Below, piece after piece: positions 1-5,583 of a stretch of DNA of 5,583 nucleotides. Position 1 is the first letter of the stretch; each line of letters starts with the position of its first letter. The position numbers and the translations under genes are program-made. The notes under the pieces are model-generated. The model worked only from the letters and a program-made list of their open reading frames with translations, made no database searches and had not been told where the DNA came from. Source of the DNA: JALHMQ01 sp964616395 (GTDB taxonomy: Bacteria > Pseudomonadota > Gammaproteobacteria > Burkholderiales > Burkholderiaceae_F); contig CAZTUT010000183.1 of assembly GCA_964616395.1 (NCBI GenBank), forward strand, positions 1-5,583. Direction: 5' to 3'.

Positions 1-470
1 TGGTGCTGTCGATTCCAGGCGCGTTCCTGGCGCTGTTCATCACCCAGAGCGCGCTGTCGATGCCGTCGATGATCGGCCTGATCATGCTGATGGGCATCGC
101 CACCAAAAATTCGATCCTGCTGATCGACTACGTGATTCTGGCACGCAACGGCGTGGATGGCGCGCCGCCGCTGTCGCGCTGGGACGCGGTGCTGGATGCC
201 TGCCGCAAGCGGGCGCGGCCGATCATCATGACCACGATCGCGATGGGTGCGGGCATGCTGCCGATCGCGATCGGGCTCGGCGGCAACAACGACCCGAGCT
301 TCCGCTCGCCGATGGCCATTGTGGTGATCGGCGGCCTGATCACCTCGACCTTCCTGTCGCTGCTGGTGGTGCCGGTCGTCTACACGTTCGTCGACGACGC
401 CATTAACGCGATTCGCCGTCTGTTCGGTCGCGCGCGCGCCGCGCCGCCGCGCGCAACACCGGAGGCCTGA
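1..470 (+). CDS. RND-family efflux permease, C-terminal fragment (5' end outside window)
   Basis: This is the last 155 or so residues of an inner-membrane proton-driven RND transporter; the first full codon begins at base 3 and the stop is TGA at 468-470. The visible part covers the end of TM9 (fragment residues about 1-14), TM10 (about 21-46), TM11 (about 70-92) and TM12 (about 102-130), followed by a short Arg/Ala/Pro-rich cytoplasmic tail. TM10 carries GIATKNSILLIDY, which fits the conserved K-N-x-I-L-L motif of the HAE1 (AcrB/MdtB-like) drug and hydrophobe exporters rather than the heavy-metal CzcA branch. The loop RARPIIMTT before TM11 and the SPMAIVVIGGL segment of TM12 are also typical. 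RND permeases are usually about 1,000-1,050 residues, so roughly 85% lies upstream. The substrate cannot be judged because the periplasmic porter domains are outside the window. The GTG at base 3 is an internal codon, not a start. The fragment shows no internal disruption. Confidence 0.93.
   Translation, partial: VLSIPGAFLALFITQSALSMPSMIGLIMLMGIATKNSILLIDYVILARNGVDGAPPLSRWDAVLDACRKRARPIIMTTIAMGAGMLPIAIGLGGNNDPSFRSPMAIVVIGGLITSTFLSLLVVPVVYTFVDDAINAIRRLFGRARAAPPRATPEA
461..465 (+). promoter_or_regulatory. Shine-Dalgarno site for the lipoprotein hydrolase
   Basis: GGAGG lies 8 bases before the ATG at 474, close to ideal spacing. It sits within the final codons of the RND permease gene, just before that gene's TGA. 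This fixes the start of the downstream gene and suggests that ribosomes finishing the permease can reinitiate on the hydrolase. It is the clearest ribosome binding site in the window. Confidence 0.85.
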
Positions 471-473
471 ACG

Positions 474-1514
474 ATGACCCTGCGACTTCAACGACGCCGA
501 TTGCTGCTGGCCGGACTCGCCGGCAGCGCATTGCTGGCCGGCTGTGCCAGCCGGGCCAGCACGCCAGCGCCGACCATCGACGACGCGCGGCGCAGCCCCG
601 CCCCCGGCCAGCGCATCGCGCGCGACGGTTTCGCGTTCGTCGAGTTCGACTGGACCGACCCGACGCGCGGCCGCCCGGTACCGGTGCGGCTGTACGTGCC
701 GGCCGATGCGCCCGCCGGAGGACTGCCCCTGGTGCTGTTCTCGCACGGGCTCGGCGGCTCGCGGCGCGGCTACAGCTATCTGGGCAGCCACTTCGCGCGC
801 AATGGCATGGCCAGCCTGCATGTCCAGCACATCGGCAGCGATCGCGCGCTGTGGGGCGGCAGCCCGCTGGCGCTCGCCGCACGCCTGCAGGCGGCGGCGC
901 GCGACAGCGAAGCGCTCGACCGCGTGGCCGACCTTCGATTCGCGCTCGACACGCTGCTGGCCAACGGCCCGGACCTGGCGCTGCCGACCGCGATCGATCG
1001 CAGCCGCATTGTTGTAGCGGGCCACTCGTACGGCGCCAACACCGCGCTGCTGGCCAGCGGCGCGCGGGTGCAGCGGGACGGCCGCGAGATCGTGCTGCGC
1101 GATGAGCGGCTGCGCGCGGCCATCCTGATCTCGGCGCCGCCGTTTTACGGCGAAGGCGCGCTCGAGCCGATCCTGCGCCCGCTGCAACTGCCCACGCTGC
1201 ATGTGACCGCGACCGGCGACGACATTCAGGTCCCGGGGTACTTCTCCTCGTACACCGATCGCGTTGCCGTGTTCGAGGCGATCGGCAGCCAGCCCAAGGC
1301 GCTCGCCGTGTTTCAGGGCGGCTCGCACAGCATCTTCACGGACCGCGCGCTGACCGGCGGGGCCGAACTCAACCCGCGCGTGAAGACCGCCACCCAGGAA
1401 CTGACGCTGGCGTTCCTGCGCAGCGTGCTCGAAGGTCGCGATGACGCACTGACCGGCTGGCCGACCCGGCACCGCGACATCCTCGCCCGCTTCGATCTTC
1501 TGCCAGCTGCCTGA
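474..1514 (+). CDS. Lipoprotein serine hydrolase, alpha/beta-hydrolase fold (PAF-acetylhydrolase / dienelactone-hydrolase-like)
   Basis: This is a predicted 346-residue membrane-anchored esterase-type enzyme of unknown substrate. Residues 1-24 form a lipoprotein signal: an arginine cluster R7-R8-R9, a Leu/Ala/Gly-rich core, and the lipobox L21-A22-G23 before the lipidated C24. Ala at position +2 after Cys argues for outer-membrane sorting. RRRLLL also resembles a Tat motif, so Tat export is possible. In the hydrolase domain, FSHGLGG (about 89-95) is the likely oxyanion-hole loop. GHSYG (183-187) is the nucleophile elbow with Ser185. TGDD (247-250) supplies the probable acid, and GGSHSIF (282-288) the probable catalytic His285. 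The triad is therefore apparently complete. The GHSYG elbow and SHGLGG loop fit the predicted dienelactone hydrolase / PAF-acetylhydrolase-like group better than lipases or beta-lactamases. The start is set by the GGAGG at 461-465. The gene begins 3 bases after the RND permease stop, implying one transcript. Family and export are well supported; substrate and any link to efflux are unknown. Confidence 0.88.
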   Translation: MTLRLQRRRLLLAGLAGSALLAGCASRASTPAPTIDDARRSPAPGQRIARDGFAFVEFDWTDPTRGRPVPVRLYVPADAPAGGLPLVLFSHGLGGSRRGYSYLGSHFARNGMASLHVQHIGSDRALWGGSPLALAARLQAAARDSEALDRVADLRFALDTLLANGPDLALPTAIDRSRIVVAGHSYGANTALLASGARVQRDGREIVLRDERLRAAILISAPPFYGEGALEPILRPLQLPTLHVTATGDDIQVPGYFSSYTDRVAVFEAIGSQPKALAVFQGGSHSIFTDRALTGGAELNPRVKTATQELTLAFLRSVLEGRDDALTGWPTRHRDILARFDLLPAA

Positions 1515-1655
1515 TCGGCCGCGCCGCGACGGCGGCTGCAGTCACGCACCCGGGTTTACGCCCAAGCGGGATTGCACCTTGTGCGCGCAGGTCAATGCAG
1601 CTTGTTGTCGCAGATCGTCACCGCCCCCCGCCGCAGGGCATTAAGCTTCAGCGCC
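1515..1655. other. Intergenic gap between the hydrolase gene and glcD
   Basis: This 141-base stretch separates the two transcriptional blocks and is the only non-coding gap of any size, so a glc promoter would be expected here if the operon has its own. I found no convincing -35/-10 pair: TTGCAC at 1572-1577 resembles a -35 box, but the sequence 17 bases on is a poor -10. A short GC hairpin (GCCGC at 1523-1527 with GCGGC at 1532-1536, loop GACG) has no T run, so it is not a good intrinsic terminator. A small inverted repeat, GCAC-CTT-GTGC, lies at 1574-1584. An in-frame TTG at 1572 would extend GlcD by 28 residues through this gap, but that extension looks non-coding. Confidence 0.6.
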
Positions 1656-3218
1656 ATGAATGCACCGGTCTCGCCTGCTGATCTTGCACCGCCCTCGCCC
1701 GACAACGCGCCGCGCCTGCTCGCCGAGCAGATTCCGCTCGAAGGCACCGGCGCCGTCGACCTGGCGCGCCAGCGTCAGGTCGTGGCTGCGCTTCGGCCGC
1801 TGCTGCCCGAGCACGCGCTGCTGTTCCGCGAGGAAGACACCCGGCCCTACGAGTGCGACGGCCTGACCATCTACCGGCAGGTGCCGATGGTGGTGGCGCT
1901 GCCCGACACCGAATCGCAGGTGGTGCAGATCCTCAAGACCTGCCACCGGCTGGGCGTGCCGGTGGTGCCGCGTGGCGCCGGCACCGGCCTGTCGGGCAGT
2001 GCGCTGCCGCACCACGCCGGCGTGCTGATGTCACTGGCCAAGTTCAACCGGATCGTCGCGCTCGATGCGCATGCCCGCAACGCGGTCGTGCAGCCCGGCG
2101 TGCGCAATGCGGCAATCAGCGAGGCGGCCGCGCCCCACGGGCTGTACTACGCACCCGATCCCTCCAGCCAGATTGCCTGCACGATCGGCGGCAACGTCGC
2201 CGAGAACTCCGGCGGCGTGCATTGCCTGAAATACGGGCTGACCGTGCACAACGTGCTGCGCGTGCGCGGCGTCACGATCGAAGGCGACGTGGTCGAGTTC
2301 GGCGGTCACGCGCTCGACTCGGCGGGGCTCGACCTGCTGGCGCTGATGGTCGGCAGCGAAGGGATGCTCGCGGTGGTGACCGAAGTCACCGTGCGGCTCG
2401 TGCCCAAGCCGCAGCTGGCGCAGGTGATCATGGCCAGCTTCGACAATGTCGAGACCGCTGGTAACGCGGTGGCCAGCGTGATCGCCGCCGGCATCATCCC
2501 GGCTGGCATGGAAATGATGGACAAGCCAGCCGCAGCCGCGGTCGAACCGTTCGTCAAGGCTGGCTATGACCTCGACGCGGCAGCGATCCTGCTGGTGGAG
2601 GCCGACGGCACGCCGGAAGAAGTGGGCGAAGAGATCGCCGCGATGCGCGCGGTGCTTGAAAAGAGCGGCGCGACCCGGCTGCAGACCAGCGCCAGCGAGG
2701 CCGAGCGACTGCGCTTCTGGGCCGGCCGCAAGGCGGCGTTCCCGGCGGTGGGCCGTATCTCGCCCGACTACTACTGCATGGACGGCACCATCCCGCGCAA
2801 GCGCCTGGGCGAGGTGCTGACCGCAATCCAGCAGATGGAGCACAAGTACGGGCTGCGCTGCGCCAACGTGTTTCACGCCGGCGACGGCAACCTGCATCCG
2901 CTGATCATGTTCGACGTCAATGACCGCGACTCGCTGCAGCGCGCCGAGCAGTTCGGCTTCGAGATCCTCGAACTGTGCGTGGCCGTGGGCGGCACCGTCA
3001 CCGGCGAGCACGGCGTGGGCGTGGAGAAGGTGCACCAGATGTGCAACCAGTTCGACCGCGCCACGCTCGATGCGTTCTTCGCGATCAAGCGCGCGTTCGA
3101 TCCGCCCGGCCTGCTCAACCCCGGCAAGGCGATTCCCACGCTGGTGCGCTGCGCCGAGTACGGCAAGGTCCACGTGCATGGCGGCGCGCTGCGCTTCCCC
3201 GAGATCCCGCGCTTCTGA
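1656..3218 (+). CDS. glcD: Glycolate oxidase FAD-linked catalytic subunit GlcD
   Basis: GlcD is the flavoprotein subunit that oxidises glycolate to glyoxylate (often also D-lactate to pyruvate) at the inner face of the cytoplasmic membrane, working with GlcE and GlcF. The product is 520 residues, against about 499 for E. coli GlcD; the surplus is an Ala/Pro-rich N-terminus. The FAD-binding (PCMH/VAO-type) domain spans about 76-250, with the pyrophosphate loop PRGAGTGLSG at 105-114, VQPGVRN at 145-151 and the highly conserved stretches YYAPDPSSQ (164-172) and IGGNVAENSGG (177-187). The FAD-oxidase C-terminal domain spans about 250-495. It carries HAGDGNLHP (407-415) and GEHGVG (450-455), whose His407, His414 and Glu451 match metal and substrate residues of related 2-hydroxyacid dehydrogenases, and ends with FDPPGLLNPGK (481-491). 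ATG 1656 is preferred because homology begins soon after it. However, the nearest purine-rich site, AGGG at 1635-1638, is too distant to be a good ribosome binding site. D-lactate dehydrogenase is the main alternative, but the glcE-glcF context supports GlcD. Confidence 0.96.
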   Translation: MNAPVSPADLAPPSPDNAPRLLAEQIPLEGTGAVDLARQRQVVAALRPLLPEHALLFREEDTRPYECDGLTIYRQVPMVVALPDTESQVVQILKTCHRLGVPVVPRGAGTGLSGSALPHHAGVLMSLAKFNRIVALDAHARNAVVQPGVRNAAISEAAAPHGLYYAPDPSSQIACTIGGNVAENSGGVHCLKYGLTVHNVLRVRGVTIEGDVVEFGGHALDSAGLDLLALMVGSEGMLAVVTEVTVRLVPKPQLAQVIMASFDNVETAGNAVASVIAAGIIPAGMEMMDKPAAAAVEPFVKAGYDLDAAAILLVEADGTPEEVGEEIAAMRAVLEKSGATRLQTSASEAERLRFWAGRKAAFPAVGRISPDYYCMDGTIPRKRLGEVLTAIQQMEHKYGLRCANVFHAGDGNLHPLIMFDVNDRDSLQRAEQFGFEILELCVAVGGTVTGEHGVGVEKVHQMCNQFDRATLDAFFAIKRAFDPPGLLNPGKAIPTLVRCAEYGKVHVHGGALRFPEIPRF

Positions 3219-3225
3219 GCTGACG

Positions 3226-4350
3226 ATGGATGCCGCGCTCTCGACGCTGACAGACCAGGTCAAGGCCGCTGCCTCGGACGCCGCGCCGCTGCGCATCCGT
3301 GCCGGCGGCACCAAGGACTTCTACGGCAACGCGCCCGCTGGCGACACGATCCTCGATCCGCGCCCGCTGCGCGGCATCGTCAACTACGAGCCGACCGAAC
3401 TGGTGGTCACGGTACGCGCAGGTACGCCGCTGGCCGAGCTCGAAGACGAGCTGGCCAGCCGCGGCCAGATGCTGCCGTTCGAACCGCCGCACTTCGACAG
3501 CGAGGACGTAAGCAGCGCCACCATCGGCGGCGCGGTGGCAGCGGGCCTGGCCGGCCCACGGCGCGCGTCCTACGGCCCCACGTATGGCGGCGTGCGCGAC
3601 TTCATGCTGGGCGCCACGCTGCTCGATGGCCGCGGCCAGCTGCTGCGCTTCGGCGGCACCGTGATGAAGAACGTGGCCGGCTACGACATGGCACGCGCGC
3701 TGGCCGGCTCGCTCGGCATCCTCGGGGTGCTGACCGAGCTTTCGATCAAGGTACTGCCGCGCCCGGTCACCGAGACCACGGTGCGCATGCACATGTCGCA
3801 GGACGAGGCGCTCGACCGGATGAATCTCTGGGGCGGCCAGCCGCTGCCGATCTCGGCCACCGCCTGGGTCGATGATCTGCTGTTCGTGCGACTGTCGGGC
3901 GCGGTCGCCGCCGTCGATGCCGCCGCGCTGCGGATGAAGATCGAGCACGACGCCGATGTCGTGGACGAAGAAGGCGCGCTGGCGCTGTGGCGCGGCGTGC
4001 GCGATCAGCGCCACCGCTTCTTCTCGCCCGATGACCTGGAAGCGATTCCGCTGTGGCGGCTGTCGCTACCCTCGACCGCCGAGTCGGTCCGCCTGCCCGG
4101 CACGCAGCTGATCGAATGGGGCGGCGCGCTGCGCTGGCTGCGCAGCGAGGCTACGCCCGAGGAAGTTCGTCGCCATGCGGCAGCACTTGGCGGCCATGCC
4201 ACGCTGTTCCGCGGGGGCTCGGCGCAGATCCGCGCTGCCGGCGCGTTCACCGCGCTGCCGGCGCCGGCACTGCGCATCCACCAGCGCCTGAAGGCCGAGT
4301 TCGATCCGGCCGGCGTCTTCAATCGCGGCCGCATGTACGCCGAGTTCTGA
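3226..4350 (+). CDS. glcE: Glycolate oxidase FAD-binding subunit GlcE
   Basis: GlcE is the second flavin-domain subunit of glycolate oxidase, needed together with GlcD and GlcF for activity. The product is 374 residues, slightly longer than the E. coli protein (about 350). An FAD-binding domain of the GlcD type covers about 20-180. Visible landmarks are IRAGGTKDFYG (24-34), which replaces the GTGLSG loop of GlcD, IVNYEPTELVV (51-61), EPPHF (86-90), IGGAVAAGLAGPRR (100-113), FGGTVMKNVAGYD (142-154) and LGVLTELSIKVLPRP (166-180). The C-terminal part has LIEWGGALRWL (295-305), GGHATLF (322-328) and a final FDPAGVFNRGRMYAEF (359-374), a typical GlcE ending. It lacks the HAGDGN and GEHG motifs of GlcD, as expected for this non-catalytic or accessory flavoprotein. 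The ATG lies 7 bases after the glcD stop; only a weak GAG (3217-3219) precedes it, so translational coupling to glcD is likely. An upstream extension of this frame into glcD is a shadow, not coding. Confidence 0.95.
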   Translation: MDAALSTLTDQVKAAASDAAPLRIRAGGTKDFYGNAPAGDTILDPRPLRGIVNYEPTELVVTVRAGTPLAELEDELASRGQMLPFEPPHFDSEDVSSATIGGAVAAGLAGPRRASYGPTYGGVRDFMLGATLLDGRGQLLRFGGTVMKNVAGYDMARALAGSLGILGVLTELSIKVLPRPVTETTVRMHMSQDEALDRMNLWGGQPLPISATAWVDDLLFVRLSGAVAAVDAAALRMKIEHDADVVDEEGALALWRGVRDQRHRFFSPDDLEAIPLWRLSLPSTAESVRLPGTQLIEWGGALRWLRSEATPEEVRRHAAALGGHATLFRGGSAQIRAAGAFTALPAPALRIHQRLKAEFDPAGVFNRGRMYAEF

Positions 4351-4351
4351 C

Positions 4352-5583
4352 ATGCAGACCCAGCTTGCCGACTTCATCAAGGACACGCCCGAGGGCAAGG
4401 AGGCCGACGCCATCCTGCGCAAATGCGTGCACTGCGGCTTCTGCACCGCAACCTGCCCGACCTACCAGCTGCTCGGCGACGAACTCGACAGCCCGCGCGG
4501 ACGCATCTACCTGATCAAGCGGGTGCTCGAAGGCGAGACGCCCACCGCCAAGACGCAACTGCACCTGGACCGCTGCCTGACCTGCCGCAATTGCGAGACC
4601 ACCTGCCCGTCGGGCGTCCAGTACGGTCGGCTGATCGATATTGGCCGCCACGTGGTGGACAAGCAGGTCGAGCGCGGCACCATGCAGAAGCTCACGCGCA
4701 CCTTGCTGAAGGAGGGCCTGACCAGCGCCGCGTTCGCGCCGGCGATGAAGCTGGGCCAGACGTTGCGGCCGCTGCTGCCGGCATCGCTGCAGGCCAAGGT
4801 GCCGGCGCGGCAGGACGCGGGCCGCTGGCCCACGCGCACGCACGCGCGCAAGGTGGTGCTGCTGGCCGGCTGCGTGCAGCCGGCGATGCAGCCCAACATC
4901 AACAGCGCCACCGCACGCGTGCTCGATGCGCTGGGCATCGAGTCCGTGGTGCCGCCCGCCGCCGGCTGCTGCGGCGCGATCCGCTATCACCTCGACGACC
5001 AGGCGGGCGGACTCGACGACGCGCGCCGCAATATCGATGCCTGGATCGCCGCGCTCGACGCCGGCGCTGAGGCCATCGTGATGAACGCCAGCGGCTGCGG
5101 CGCGATGGTCAAGGAGTACGCGCACCTGCTGAAGGACGACCCGGTCTACGCAGCGCGCGCCGAGCGCATCAGCGCCGCCACGCGCGATCTGGCCGAGTAC
5201 CTGCCAGCGATGGGCGATGCGCTGCGCGAGCGACTGGGCAGCAGTCCTGGCAATCAGCAGAAGGTCGTGTTCCATCCACCCTGCACGCTGCAGCACGGCC
5301 AGAAGCTCAAAGGTACGGTCGAAGCGCTGCTCGGTTCGCTCGGCGCCGAGGTCGCGCCGGTGGGCGAAAGCCACTTCTGCTGCGGTTCGGCCGGCACCTA
5401 CTCGGTGCTTCAGCCCGAGCTCTCGATCCAGCTACGCGATCGCCGCCTTGGGCACCTGAACGCGCCCAAGCCGCAGGTCATTCTCTCTGCCAACATCGGC
5501 TGCATCACGCATCTGCAGAGCGGCACCGAGACGCGCGTGATGCACTGGGTCGAGTGGCTCGACGAGAGATTGCGCGCGGCGGC
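4352..5583 (+). CDS. glcF: Glycolate oxidase iron-sulfur subunit GlcF (3' end at window edge)
   Basis: GlcF is the electron-transfer subunit that carries electrons from the GlcD/GlcE flavins toward the quinone pool. The frame is open for 410 full codons to the window edge with no stop. E. coli GlcF is about 407 residues and the sequence already ends in the expected MHWVEWLDE region (about 397-405), so only a few codons should be missing. The N-terminus has two ferredoxin-type [4Fe-4S] motifs: C25-x2-C28-x2-C31-x3-C35-P and C75-x2-C78-x2-C81-x3-C85-P. Two cysteine-rich (CCG) domains follow. The first has C174, C206-C207-G and C249; the second has C311, C343-C344-G and C384. All cysteines expected for the family are present. 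The start MQTQL matches E. coli GlcF as I recall it and lies one base after the glcE stop, so translational coupling is very likely; GAG at 4342-4344 is the only weak Shine-Dalgarno candidate. An alternative identity as an LutA/GlpC-type subunit is much less likely given the glcDE context. Confidence 0.95.
   Translation, partial: MQTQLADFIKDTPEGKEADAILRKCVHCGFCTATCPTYQLLGDELDSPRGRIYLIKRVLEGETPTAKTQLHLDRCLTCRNCETTCPSGVQYGRLIDIGRHVVDKQVERGTMQKLTRTLLKEGLTSAAFAPAMKLGQTLRPLLPASLQAKVPARQDAGRWPTRTHARKVVLLAGCVQPAMQPNINSATARVLDALGIESVVPPAAGCCGAIRYHLDDQAGGLDDARRNIDAWIAALDAGAEAIVMNASGCGAMVKEYAHLLKDDPVYAARAERISAATRDLAEYLPAMGDALRERLGSSPGNQQKVVFHPPCTLQHGQKLKGTVEALLGSLGAEVAPVGESHFCCGSAGTYSVLQPELSIQLRDRRLGHLNAPKPQVILSANIGCITHLQSGTETRVMHWVEWLDERLRAA

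Noticed and set aside
428..455. CG-alternating tract at the end of the RND permease gene
   Set aside because: It encodes the Arg/Ala/Pro-rich C-terminal tail and is explained by high GC content and codon choice; the strictly alternating part is only about 12 bases.
1523..1536. Possible rho-independent terminator after the hydrolase gene
   Set aside because: The hairpin has only a 5-base stem and is followed by mixed sequence rather than a T run. Read-through into glcD therefore cannot be excluded, but a terminator cannot be called.
2920..3225. In-frame 5' extension of glcE into glcD (102 extra codons)
   Set aside because: The extension is Ser/Arg/Ala-rich and overlaps conserved GlcD coding sequence; GlcE homology and usual length fit the ATG at 3226.
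2031..3314. A 427-codon open frame on the minus strand, antisense to glcD
   Set aside because: It lies wholly opposite glcD and the start of glcE, is rich in His, Arg, Ala and Gln with no recognisable domain, and is what GC-rich codon bias produces on the complementary strand. The + strand protein is clearly conserved GlcD.
3115..4014. A 299-codon minus-strand open frame antisense to glcE
   Set aside because: Same composition artefact: His/Arg/Ala-rich, no motif, and fully opposite well-conserved GlcE sequence.
4319..5374. A 351-codon minus-strand open frame antisense to glcF
   Set aside because: The + strand encodes GlcF with all expected cysteine motifs; the minus-strand product is Arg/Ala/His/Gln-rich without a recognisable fold.
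4352..5583. Possible disruption of glcF, since no stop is seen
   Set aside because: The frame is continuous with all cysteine motifs and reaches the usual GlcF length; the stop is simply just beyond the window edge.

Overview
The window is GC-rich, densely coded on the + strand and shows strong G/C third-position bias. This codon bias and the family resemblances suggest a beta- or gammaproteobacterium, possibly of the Burkholderiales type. That placement is an inference, because no rRNA or other phylogenetic marker is present. All five supported genes lie on the + strand. I see no tRNA, rRNA, CRISPR array, insertion sequence, integrase or long repeat.

Bases 1-470 hold the C-terminal end of an RND-family efflux permease (HAE1-like by its TM10 motif) whose start lies upstream of the window. 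Three bases after its stop, and preceded by a strong Shine-Dalgarno sequence inside the permease's last codons, comes a complete lipoprotein serine hydrolase of the alpha/beta fold (474-1514). The two genes are almost certainly co-transcribed and probably translationally coupled.

A 141-base gap (1515-1655) without a convincing gene, promoter or terminator separates this pair from the second block, a classical glycolate oxidase cluster. It consists of glcD (1656-3218, FAD-linked catalytic subunit), glcE (3226-4350, FAD-binding subunit) and glcF (4352 to the window edge, iron-sulfur subunit). Gaps of 7 bases and 1 base mark glcDEF as a tight operon. Together the three products form the membrane-associated complex that oxidises glycolate (and often D-lactate) to glyoxylate (or pyruvate) and passes electrons through FAD and [4Fe-4S] clusters to the respiratory quinone pool.

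Nothing here looks like an undescribed system. The main second-look item is the tight pairing of an RND permease gene with a lipoprotein hydrolase. The rest is ordinary metabolic operon. Several long open frames on the opposite strand are explained by GC-rich codon bias and were rejected.
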